A stretch of 64,000 nt of DNA, from assembly GCA_050288705.1 (NCBI GenBank), contig JBNKEI010000151.1, forward strand, positions 1 to 64,000. Reading direction: 5' to 3'. Both the position numbers and the translations under genes were made by a program. Positions 44,128 to 52,530 of this stretch are shown in pieces. The notes beneath the pieces were generated by a model. That model was not told the origin of the DNA. It ran no database searches and worked only from the letters and a program-made list of their open reading frames with translations. Every line of letters begins with the position of its first letter. The first letter of the stretch is position 1. Origin of the DNA: JBNKEI01 sp050288705. Its GTDB lineage: Bacteria; Myxococcota; Myxococcia; Myxococcales; UBA5297.

Positions 44128-45159
44128 ATGGAAGAGCTTGACACACGCCAGCGAGAAGTTCTTCGACTTATCATTCTCGAGCATATAGCGACTGGAGAAC
44201 CAGTTAGTAGTTCTGCACTTGCTGGCCGGGAACTGCCTTTGTCTTCCGCCACAGTGCGTGGAGTCATGGCCGACTTAGAAGATTTGGAGCTTCTGGAAAA
44301 ACCACATACCTCGGCAGGAAGAATACCAACTGGTCAAGGATACCGCTACTATGTAGACACACTAATTCAGCTTAATCCGCCTTCTCTTTGCGAACAAAAG
44401 TTAATTGAGCAAAGCATACCTTCGCAAGCCGATGCCGAAACAGCCCTGCGAGAAACAACCCGTCTACTATCCGGAATTTCACATTATGCTTCGGTCATAA
44501 CTATTCCCAGCCTTTGGCAAACGCCTTTGGAAAAAATCGAGTTCGTACAACTTAAAGAAAATCGCGTGCTAGCGATCATAATTTCCCGTACAGGGTTAAT
44601 ACGCAATTTACTGCTATTTGATTTCCCTATTGCCAATGAACATTTATCCCAAGCGGCTGCTAAACTTAACGAGCTACTTACCGATGCACCTTTGGAAGCT
44701 GTGCGTAACCGTATTTTGGAAGAGCTTGCTCGGGATCGTAATGAATATGACGCCTTGGAAAGAAAGACCCTAGCACTTGGTCTTCGAGTGCTAGAAGCAG
44801 CTCATCCGGGGCAAATGGATGTGTTTATTCAAGGCAAGGAATCGTTCTTTGAAGCTCCGGAATTTGCAGATATCCAAAGAATGCGTGAACTTTTTGCCGC
44901 CTTGGAAGAAAAAAGCAAGCTCCTGGATGTGTTAGATCGCACTCTCGGTGGAAGGGAAGTAAAGATCTTTATCGGACAAGAAACCGAGTTTTCGGCAAGA
45001 ACCGGCGCCTCGGTAGTAGCTGCTCCTTATGCGAATCAAACCGGAGTTATCGGCTCCTTGGGCATTATAGGCCCTACGCGCATGAATTATAGTCGAGCCA
45101 TTGCCCTAGTCGACTACACCGCCCGGGTGGTTACCCGCCTGCTACAAGGGTCAACCTGA
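44128..45159 (+). CDS. hrcA: Heat-inducible transcription repressor HrcA
   Basis: Repressor of class I heat-shock genes that binds the CIRCE operator. The winged helix (RQREVLRLIILEHIATGEPVSSSALAG, LSSATVRGVMADLEDLELLEKPHTSAGRIPTGQGYRYYVD) is diagnostic; a dimerisation/GAF-like part follows with FIGQETEF and GIIGPTRMNYSRAIALVDYTA. About 343 residues from ATG 44128; an earlier TTG at 44095 is in frame but the family starts here. GrpE and DnaK genes do not follow as usual; the window's DnaK is about 16 kb away. A CIRCE-like inverted repeat lies inside the gene. Confidence 0.94.
   Translation: MEELDTRQREVLRLIILEHIATGEPVSSSALAGRELPLSSATVRGVMADLEDLELLEKPHTSAGRIPTGQGYRYYVDTLIQLNPPSLCEQKLIEQSIPSQADAETALRETTRLLSGISHYASVITIPSLWQTPLEKIEFVQLKENRVLAIIISRTGLIRNLLLFDFPIANEHLSQAAAKLNELLTDAPLEAVRNRILEELARDRNEYDALERKTLALGLRVLEAAHPGQMDVFIQGKESFFEAPEFADIQRMRELFAALEEKSKLLDVLDRTLGGREVKIFIGQETEFSARTGASVVAAPYANQTGVIGSLGIIGPTRMNYSRAIALVDYTARVVTRLLQGST
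44770..44794. repeat. CIRCE-like inverted repeat inside hrcA
   Basis: CTAGCACT and AGTGCTAG are perfect 8-base arms separated by nine bases. The 7-base core TAGCACT/AGTGCTA equals the arms of the CIRCE operator, but in CIRCE the cores are 11 bases apart, so the spacing is two short. The segment also codes LALGLRVLE. It could be a weak HrcA site or coincidence. Confidence 0.4.
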
Positions 45160-45224
45160 ACCGTGTAAACTGCTCGGCTCGGTACGTTCCGCCAGCATCA
45201 TTTTCGATAATCTCACAGGACACC

Positions 45225-45520
45225 AGCACCACCAAAGCCCTTGAGCGATTTTACCGCGTCGTGTTGTTCACCACGCTGTGCAAAATCCAAGGCGTGATCA
45301 AAAACTTCCGTACATCAAGCGTAAGAGGACTTTGGTCAATGGTTTAAAGGCGCAGCCGACTTCATTAAGACATATAAATTTCACTATGCTGAAAAAATGT
45401 ATAATTTAGCCGCATTTGACCTCCATCAAGCAACAGAAAAAAAAGTTTAAGTTGCTTCGTAAAGCCTATTTTGATGCTCGGTATAAATCAAGTTACACAA
45501 TCACTTCTGAATCAATTTAG
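45225..45520 (+). pseudogene. Broken HEPN-domain gene remnant
   Basis: In a 454-base gap after hrcA. Three pieces in different frames resemble a HEPN ribonuclease/toxin domain. 45225-45311 reads TTKALERFYRVVLFTTLCK, like the middle helix. 45325-45450 reads EDFGQWFKGAADFIKTYKF then YNLAAFDLHQATEKKV and stop, like the N-terminal helices with the LHQ signature. 45449-45520 reads LLRKAYFDARYKSSYTITSE, like the last helix (AYFDARY), one frame shifted after an A-rich run. The middle-helix piece precedes the others, so the gene is rearranged as well as frameshifted. It is probably the relic of a MNT-HEPN toxin-antitoxin pair. The rest of the gap shows nothing. Confidence 0.68.
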
Positions 45521-45613
45521 CGCAGAAAATAAAATTATATGCCTTATCTGCTTGACAGACATCTTTCACAAAATGATTATCTTCGTCCAACTTTAAATTA
45601 AGCTGAGGCAAAC

Positions 45614-46630
45614 ATGCGTTTAAAACTAGTAGAGGTGCTTTTCATTGCGGCATCTATTTCTATGGGTGGAATTTTAATATCGTCTTGCGGTACTCACTCA
45701 GACAGTAATGAAATTCCAGAAGTTAAGGAAGTGTTCCTTATTGGGACCACTCCGCACGACGATTTTGCGACGACAGGACTATTAGACTTTACCATCCTTC
45801 CCAAAAACGAAACTGGGCAAGCAATTATTGACCGAGGTATCAGCGTAGACATTAATGTTTCACATCCTCAGGGAATCATTGTAGCCAAGCAGGAGTCAAA
45901 AGAGGTCCAGCCTCAGCCAGGAAACCAGCTCGCAGCTGTGCTAGATTTGGACTCGAGCGGTTCGATGCGGACATCAGACCCGGCTTCGCTTCGCAAGGAG
46001 GCAGCCAAACAATTTGTCGATCAAATTGATGCAGCAGACCAGGTAGCTGTTTTTGATTTCGGAGCTGGTAGCTCTAATAACTTTACTGATTCAAGAATGC
46101 TCTCAGATTTTACTACGGATAAGACTGCCGTAAAAACCGCTATTGATAAAATCAAAGCATCCGGTGGAACGCCCATGTACGCTTCCATAAGTGAAATTCT
46201 AACCTATTTCGAAAAAAAATTCCCTGGAGATGCAGTTAGCCGATCAATGCTTGTGTTAGGCGACGGCCGACCCAATAACGATCGTACTAAAGATGAATGT
46301 TGCAATAAAGCAAAGACCTTGGGTATCCCAATAAACACCATTGGGTTCGGTCCTGCTGCAGACCAAAGCGAAAACGCTACAGCGGACGCAGTTAAGGTCT
46401 TGCGTTCATTGGCAAATTGCAGCGGTGGCGCATATACAGGTGTTGTAGATGCTTCGAACCTTAGTAGCGTTTTTAAAAATTATGGGCAGGCTACAAAATT
46501 GGGGTCGGTAGTGATAACCGTAAAGTTTTCACCGATTCCATCATCTGAAAACGTGACTGGCACCCTTAGCATTGGAAATGGTTCTCAGTCCACGCCCATT
46601 CCAGTCCAATACAGTTTCACTGCGCCATAG
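45614..46630 (+). CDS. VWA-domain lipoprotein
   Basis: 338 residues. The signal ends in ISSC (Cys25), a lipoprotein site. A beta-rich N-terminal part leads into a von Willebrand A domain (about 110-305). The metal-ion-dependent adhesion site is complete: DLDSSGSM, the Thr in SGGTPMYASI, and the Asp in LVLGDGRPNND. A Cys pair (ECCNKAKTLG) and a later LANCSGGAY follow. Such proteins bind ligands or partner proteins on the cell surface; the partner is not evident. GAGG five bases before ATG. Isolated between the broken HEPN gene and the RND pump, with AT-rich, repeat-free flanks suggesting an accessory locus. Confidence 0.8.
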   Translation: MRLKLVEVLFIAASISMGGILISSCGTHSDSNEIPEVKEVFLIGTTPHDDFATTGLLDFTILPKNETGQAIIDRGISVDINVSHPQGIIVAKQESKEVQPQPGNQLAAVLDLDSSGSMRTSDPASLRKEAAKQFVDQIDAADQVAVFDFGAGSSNNFTDSRMLSDFTTDKTAVKTAIDKIKASGGTPMYASISEILTYFEKKFPGDAVSRSMLVLGDGRPNNDRTKDECCNKAKTLGIPINTIGFGPAADQSENATADAVKVLRSLANCSGGAYTGVVDASNLSSVFKNYGQATKLGSVVITVKFSPIPSSENVTGTLSIGNGSQSTPIPVQYSFTAP

Positions 46631-47041
46631 CATTATAGGAAGGTACTAAGAATGATTCTTAAGTTGTGAATCTCGGGGGTGAGTGTCCTCGCTTTGGAGA
46701 GTCTGCTTCCAATAAGCGGAAACAAGCTCAAAAACACGACGGGTGAATCAGCTAGGCAACAAGCAAAACGGTCTCTCTGCGCTTGCTTTTGAACGTGATG
46801 TTCCAGTTGATTCAAGCCCAAGAGACCTGAACAAAAAAATAACCAGTGGCGCGTCACCGAAACTTGATGCTATGAAGCTCCTTGCATGGCAATGGTGATG
46901 TGGTATTGTTGCCTACCTCTGGCAAATCTACTCTTCTTGCTTAATGCGTAAGTGAGCATGGGCGATAAACGTGCTAACGAACGGGGACAATCTTATCTAT
47001 AAAGGCCGCCAATAACGAGACTTTAGGAACAGAGGAAAAAG
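46631..47041. other. Gap without recognisable genes
   Basis: 411 bases between the VWA lipoprotein and the efflux operon. Short frames on both strands (for example 46633-46857 minus, and a stretch reading ITSGASPKLDAMKLLAW on plus) have no family resemblance or ribosome site. The 3' end contains GAGGAAAAAG, the ribosome site of the next gene. The promoter of the efflux pair is probably here but no hexamers stand out. Confidence 0.5.
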
Positions 47042-48196
47042 ATGCGTGACCAACAAAACACTACTTCCGACCAAAGTCACCCCTTGCAGCGTATTAAACA
47101 TCTTAAAGTCAACCGGCCCATAATTTGGTTAGCGTTACTGGTAGTTTTGGTTGTAGTTCTAGCCGCCTGGATAAGGGAAAAGAAACAAACTCTTCAAGAA
47201 CAGGCATCTAGCGAAAACAAAATAAAGCAATCACCGACTAACGTGGTTACTCTTGAACTCTCCCCAAAGGCGCTTAGCGAACAGATGAGCTTGCCAGCGA
47301 TGACTCGTCCCTGGGTAGATTTACAGATTGTTTCGGAGGTACAAGGTAAGGTTGCTAAAAAGCTAGCGAAAAAAGGCCAATCAGTGAAAAAGGGAAGCGT
47401 CCTGGCCCTGATTGACGATCGCGACTACCAAATCGCGCTTTCTTCCGCCAAAGCCTCTTTTCGTGCTGCTCAAGCTGCTCACGATCGGCTTAAAAAATTG
47501 CATCAGGAGGAAGTAGTCTCTCGCGCTGAACTCGACAATGCTATTGCTCAGCTCTCCACCGCCAAAGCCGCCATGCAGAGCGCCTCCCTCAATCTGGCAC
47601 GCTGCAAAATACGCGCTCCTATAGAGGGTGTCGTAGACGATCTACCCATTGAAAACGGGCAATACCTGAAAAACGGCGATTCGGTGGCTCGTATTCTGCA
47701 GATCGACCGCATTAAGGTCATAGCAGGAATTCCTGAATCAGATGTTAATGCTATACGACGCACCAAAGAGTTTTTGATAACCATCGACGCTTTAGACAAA
47801 AAAACGTTTAAAGGAACTTATAGCTATCTCTCTCAATCGACAAATAGCTTAGCGCATGCTTATCAACTTGAAATCGTGGTTGACAATCCGGAGAACGAAA
47901 TTGTTCCGGGAATGTTTGCGCGTGCAGAAATTGTCAAAAAACAGATTAACAACGCTCTAAGTGTTCCCTTATTCGCACTATTACCTTATAAGGATAGCCA
48001 CGCCGTGCTGATTGCCAGCAATGGTCGAGCCAAGCAAGTTCCGGTAACCACTGGAATTCAAGAGGGCTGGGCAGTTCAAGTTGTTAATGGCTTGAGTCCT
48101 GGTGACCAAGTAATCGTGGTTGGTCAGCGTGGTATTGGCGACGGCGATCCGGTCAAAGTCTTGCGTACAGTTAGCAACGTCGAGGATCTCCAATGA
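47042..48196 (+). CDS. RND efflux periplasmic adaptor (membrane fusion protein)
   Basis: 384 residues. One N-terminal membrane helix (about 27-45), then the HlyD/AcrA-type fold: a lipoyl half (VSEVQGKVAKKLAKKGQSVKKGSVLALID), a coiled-coil hairpin (AQAAHDRLKKLHQEEVVSRAELDNAIAQL), the other lipoyl half (IRAPIEGVVDDLPIENGQYL) and beta-barrel domains. It links the inner-membrane RND pump to an outer-membrane channel. The stop overlaps the start of the RND gene by four bases. No TolC-like gene is in the window. Confidence 0.93.
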   Translation: MRDQQNTTSDQSHPLQRIKHLKVNRPIIWLALLVVLVVVLAAWIREKKQTLQEQASSENKIKQSPTNVVTLELSPKALSEQMSLPAMTRPWVDLQIVSEVQGKVAKKLAKKGQSVKKGSVLALIDDRDYQIALSSAKASFRAAQAAHDRLKKLHQEEVVSRAELDNAIAQLSTAKAAMQSASLNLARCKIRAPIEGVVDDLPIENGQYLKNGDSVARILQIDRIKVIAGIPESDVNAIRRTKEFLITIDALDKKTFKGTYSYLSQSTNSLAHAYQLEIVVDNPENEIVPGMFARAEIVKKQINNALSVPLFALLPYKDSHAVLIASNGRAKQVPVTTGIQEGWAVQVVNGLSPGDQVIVVGQRGIGDGDPVKVLRTVSNVEDLQ

Positions 48197-51100
48197 TTGT
48201 TTCTAACCAGGCAGTAAAGAACCGCATTAGCGTTTTGGTTATGGCGCTAATAATTTTTGTAATTGGTTTAGCAAGCTATATATCGCTGCCCCGGGAAAGC
48301 GCTCCCGATATTACTATTCCCAATGTTTTCGTACAAACTAACTACAAGGGAGTATCGGCAGAAGATATTGAAACCGGCATAACCATCAAAATAGAAAAAA
48401 AGCTCAAAGGGTTGAAGGGAGTTAAAAATATCAAATCGGTGAGTTCCGAGGGTTTGTCACAAATAAACGTGGAATTCCTTCCGGGAACTGATATTGACGA
48501 GGTCTTGTCCAAAGTAAGAGATAAAGTTGATGAAGCCTCTTCTGACCTGCCTTCCGATTTAGAAAACAATCCGTCAGTTTTCGAAGTCAACATTTCGGAA
48601 ATGCCAATTATTATATTTTCTCTTTCTGGCACATCGGGATCGCGCAATCTGAGAAACATTGCCGATAATCTTAAAGATACAATCGAAGCCATACCAGGTG
48701 TATTGGAAGCGGAAGTAACCGGGGGGCGAGAAAGAGAAATACGAATTGAAGTAGATGCCGATAAACTGGCCTACTATCGCATTCCTATTCACACATTGCA
48801 ACAAAAGGTATCGGGTGAAAATCAAAACACTTCCGGCGGTGCAATCACTTTGGGCGACGGCCGCTACCAATTGCGCGTACCAGGCGAATTTGAAACTCCG
48901 GAAGATATTATGATGTTGGTGGTAGCTACTCACCAGGGGCAACCAATCTACTTGAAAGACGTAGCCAGTGTCTCCGATGGATTAAAAGATGAACATAGCC
49001 GCTCCCGTCTAAACGGCGTCGAGTCTATAAACATTGCGGTAAAAAAACGGGTCGGCGAAAATATTATTGAAATAGCCGATCACATTGACGAATCAATTGC
49101 GCGCCTACAGCCAACCTGGCCCGCCGGTACAAAAATCACCAAGCTGATGAACGAGTCAAAAGAAATCCGCACCATGGTTGCTGACCTAGAAAACAACATC
49201 GTTAGCGGGTTGTTGCTAGTTATTGTTGTGCTGCTATTCGCCATGGGAATGCGTAACGCTATTCTGGTTAGTGCGGCCATTCCTTTTTCCATGCTGCTTT
49301 CATTTGGCATTCTTCATGCCTTGGGCATTACCTTAAACATGGTAGTGCTATTCTCTCTAACTCTGGCTTTGGGCATGCTGGTCGATAATGCCATTGTCAT
49401 TGTCGAGAATATTTACCGCTATATGGAGCAAGGCATTGGTCGCATACCAGCGGCTATTCAGGCCACCAGTGAAGTGGCTTGGCCGGTAATTGGCTCTACT
49501 TTAACCACTTTGGCGGCATTTTTTCCCATGCTATTTTGGCCAGGAATAATGGGCGAATTTATGAAGTATTTGCCGATTACCTTGATAGTTACTCTAAGTT
49601 CTAGCCTATTCGTAGCTTTGGTTATAAACCCGGCGCTATGCGCATTTTTCATGAAGAACAAAAAAATTGTTTCTCAAAATGAATTGCCTGTTTCGAACGA
49701 GAAAACCGAAAAGATTGTTCAGGAAGAAGCACCTATAGAAATTCGGGGGCCGATTTTACGTGCTTATTCAGCTATCCTACATGCAGCATTACGCCATAAA
49801 ATTATTGTACTCGGGGTCTCCTTTGCAACTTTAGTAATTCTGATCGAAGCGTGGGTATTAAGAGTTGGTTTGAAAAACCCGGTGGAGTTCTTTCCCAGAA
49901 TAGACCCCAAATCAATTAATGTGAATATTGATCCGCCTGAAGGTGCAGATTTGGCATATGTAGACAACATTGCCCGGCAAGTTGAAATGGCTATTAGTGG
50001 ACAATTTGACCCCGAAAAACCGCTGCCTCTTTCTCAGTATCCTCAATCCTATAGCCCTGTTAAGCACCGTATGGTCGATGGTGGTACATTTCTAGGCCCT
50101 ACTAACATTGACAATATTGAATACGTCTATGCCAATGTCACCAACAATGCTGGAGGCGGGGGGATATTTGGACTCTCCCCTAATCGCTTGGGAATTCAGT
50201 TCCTCGATTTTGAAAGTCGGCTGTCCCCTACTCCTAACGACCTAGAAACGATTCGTAAACGCTTGCGCTACATCGCAGGTGCGGAAATTGTTGTAGCTGA
50301 ACAAAACGAAGGTCCCCCTACGGGAGCACCTATTAATATAGAAATTTCCGGAGATAGTTTCTCACTACTGGGCGAGCTAGCCACAAAATTACGTGCATTT
50401 TTAGCAAAAATACCCCACGTGGAAGATATTCAAGACGATTTCGTTGCCGGCCTTCCATCAGTGCGCGTACGCATCGATAAACAAAAGGCTGCATTATTCG
50501 GCCTTACTACTAATGCCATTGGTAGCGCGCTGAAAACTGCCTACAACGGCATGGAGGTGTCTACCTATTACGAAGGAGATGAAGACCACAGCATAGTGGT
50601 TTCTCTAGGAGAGGCCGATCGCCACTCTACCGACGTACTTCATAAGCTAATGATTCCTACTCCCCAGGGCACCCTCATTCCGTTGACCAGCTTGGCGAAT
50701 ATTGATTTCACCGGAAGCATTGGCAATATTGTACGTATCAACAACAATCGAGTTGTGACCGTAAAAGCTTCGGTTAGCAAGGAAATTTCGGGCACAGTAG
50801 TTCGCGAGCAAGCAGAGAAATTGTTAGCTGATTTTGAATTGCCGCCTGGCTACCAAATGAAATTTACTGGTGAAAACGAGCATCAGCAAGAATCGCAAGA
50901 TTTCTTGGGAAAAGCTTTTGTCGTTGCATTAATGCTAATATTCTTAATTCTGGTGGCCATGTTCAACTCGGTTACCCAACCTTTGATCATTCTCACATCA
51001 GTCATTCTATCGCTGGGAGGCGCATTCCTAGGTCTTTTCCTATTTCGTTCACCCTTTGGAATTATTATGTCGGGAGTAGGAGTGATTTCTCTGGCTGGGG

Positions 51101-51486
51101 TAGTGGTTAACAACTCCATAGTTCTCATCGACTACACTAATAAACTGCGCGAACGAGGCATGGAGTTGGTAGACGCTGTGGTTGCTGCTGGCGCCACTCG
51201 CCTTCGGCCAGTCTTTTTAACTGCAATTACCACTGTTCTGGGACTGCTACCTATGATTACCGGTGTTTCTTTCGATTTTCACAAGATGTCGATCGCATGG
51301 TCCAGTGAATCAACAATGTGGTGGCGTTCGATGGCTATAGTGGTAGCTTTTGGCTTGATAGTGGCGACTGTACTGACCTTGGTTGTGACTCCAACTCTGT
51401 ATGCTCTATTGGAAAACTCCAAGCAGCGCCTATCTCAGCGAATTCGAGCTCGATCGGACAAGCAATCAGAACGACTAAGCGCCTAA
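48193..51486 (+). CDS. RND-family inner-membrane efflux pump
   Basis: 1097 residues, proton-driven transporter of the AcrB/MdtB/HAE-1 superfamily. First helix VKNRISVLVMALIIFVIGLASYISLPRESAPDITIPNVFV, the usual N-terminal block. Two repeats of six helices flank two large periplasmic loops. The helix-4 motif ALTLALGMLVDNAIVIVENIYRYME contains the acidic proton-relay residue. The C-terminal half has GVISLAGVVVNNSIVLIDYTNKLRERG. The MFP gene overlaps upstream. A cargo cannot be inferred, though similar pumps export drugs, bile salts or solvents. Confidence 0.95.
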   Translation: MIVSNQAVKNRISVLVMALIIFVIGLASYISLPRESAPDITIPNVFVQTNYKGVSAEDIETGITIKIEKKLKGLKGVKNIKSVSSEGLSQINVEFLPGTDIDEVLSKVRDKVDEASSDLPSDLENNPSVFEVNISEMPIIIFSLSGTSGSRNLRNIADNLKDTIEAIPGVLEAEVTGGREREIRIEVDADKLAYYRIPIHTLQQKVSGENQNTSGGAITLGDGRYQLRVPGEFETPEDIMMLVVATHQGQPIYLKDVASVSDGLKDEHSRSRLNGVESINIAVKKRVGENIIEIADHIDESIARLQPTWPAGTKITKLMNESKEIRTMVADLENNIVSGLLLVIVVLLFAMGMRNAILVSAAIPFSMLLSFGILHALGITLNMVVLFSLTLALGMLVDNAIVIVENIYRYMEQGIGRIPAAIQATSEVAWPVIGSTLTTLAAFFPMLFWPGIMGEFMKYLPITLIVTLSSSLFVALVINPALCAFFMKNKKIVSQNELPVSNEKTEKIVQEEAPIEIRGPILRAYSAILHAALRHKIIVLGVSFATLVILIEAWVLRVGLKNPVEFFPRIDPKSINVNIDPPEGADLAYVDNIARQVEMAISGQFDPEKPLPLSQYPQSYSPVKHRMVDGGTFLGPTNIDNIEYVYANVTNNAGGGGIFGLSPNRLGIQFLDFESRLSPTPNDLETIRKRLRYIAGAEIVVAEQNEGPPTGAPINIEISGDSFSLLGELATKLRAFLAKIPHVEDIQDDFVAGLPSVRVRIDKQKAALFGLTTNAIGSALKTAYNGMEVSTYYEGDEDHSIVVSLGEADRHSTDVLHKLMIPTPQGTLIPLTSLANIDFTGSIGNIVRINNNRVVTVKASVSKEISGTVVREQAEKLLADFELPPGYQMKFTGENEHQQESQDFLGKAFVVALMLIFLILVAMFNSVTQPLIILTSVILSLGGAFLGLFLFRSPFGIIMSGVGVISLAGVVVNNSIVLIDYTNKLRERGMELVDAVVAAGATRLRPVFLTAITTVLGLLPMITGVSFDFHKMSIAWSSESTMWWRSMAIVVAFGLIVATVLTLVVTPTLYALLENSKQRLSQRIRARSDKQSERLSA

Positions 51487-51643
51487 GAGCGAGCCAAGAG
51501 CGTTTGAAATCAATTCTGGTCCAGAAAATCATGATCATCATATTTACTGTGAGCTTTGCGTTCAGTGGCTAGAGCGCAAGAATTTTCGTGGGAGAAGAGA
51601 AAACGAATAGTCGCGCGAAATTGGCGGGCATTCTAACAAACGG

Positions 51644-52396
51644 TCAGATAGCATCATCTACTCTAGTCATTGCCTCCTGGGAAGAGTCCCATTTCCATAG
51701 CTCAACACGTCGGCCCGCAGCCAAGTCTCGCGCCAAGATTAAATGATGCTCGTTTCCCCTGGGCTGGGGGTCGATTACATCTAAGAGCCGCAAGGCCCCT
51801 TGCTCTGCTAAAGCCACCTTGGGCAACCCTTTTTTTGGGACCATAACGATTGCGGAAATTGAAGAATCACCTTGCGTGCATATTATTCCTACAAACGTAC
51901 CCCGTTCAACACCTCGCTGACTAACTGCTTTTGGCGTTTGGCAGAGTTTAATCATTTCCTCCGGAAGAACTGCGCGTGCCTTTTCTAAGGCGCCTCGCCG
52001 CACAGGACGGCGAATTTGAGCAGGATACTTTGTAGAAGAAACCCACAGCACGTCGCTAGCAGAAGCTACGGGAACTGTCTTCTTAAACTCGGCAGTTGCG
52101 TATACCGCACAGGGACTAGTCGGTGAAAAGCCAGTTTCCACGGCAACTACTTTACCTTCGGAAATTATCAGCGGACCTTGATAAAGCCACACTTTTTGCT
52201 CGGCAAGTTCTGCTTTAGCGCTTTCCAATTCCTCTTGGGAAAAACCCACCGTATCTAAGCATAGTGCTCTTAACCTCGGGTCTGCTTGCAGCAAAGCTAG
52301 TTTGGCGGTTTTACTACCTGTACGCTCCGCTACGGCAATACCAATTTCCGGAACCGCTGCCAGAAGCGACGCAGCCAATAGCACTAAACCACTCAT
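51644..52396 (-). CDS. Secreted hypothetical protein
   Basis: 250 residues, family not recognised. N-terminal signal peptide (MSGLVLLAASLLAAVPEIGIA, possible cleavage near AVA). The mature part is mixed alpha/beta with several Cys residues at intervals (LRALCLDT, SPCAVYAT, MIKLCQTP, GIICTQGD). This may indicate disulfides in the periplasm. GGAGG lies before ATG 52396. It is divergent from the amidase gene and converges on the RND gene; no operon partner. Confidence 0.6.
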   Translation of the reverse strand: MSGLVLLAASLLAAVPEIGIAVAERTGSKTAKLALLQADPRLRALCLDTVGFSQEELESAKAELAEQKVWLYQGPLIISEGKVVAVETGFSPTSPCAVYATAEFKKTVPVASASDVLWVSSTKYPAQIRRPVRRGALEKARAVLPEEMIKLCQTPKAVSQRGVERGTFVGIICTQGDSSISAIVMVPKKGLPKVALAEQGALRLLDVIDPQPRGNEHHLILARDLAAGRRVELWKWDSSQEAMTRVDDAI

Positions 52397-52530
52397 CTTT
52401 CCTCCATCTTTCTTTGCCGGTAACGGCTGTTCAAAACCAATCCTAAAACCACCAGATCTACAAATAACTCAGCAAAAAATTTGCGGATAAACATCGGTCA
52501 TGCTCACATGGCCCGGGCAAGGGAGCGACC

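Noticed and set aside
46633..46857. 74-residue minus-strand frame in the gap before the efflux operon
   Set aside because: No family resemblance or ribosome site; Leu/Cys-rich composition typical of a shadow frame.
45160..47041. Insertion sequence or transposase remnant around the VWA gene
   Set aside because: No terminal inverted repeats, no DDE or HUH motif and no target duplication could be seen; only the HEPN relic is supportable.
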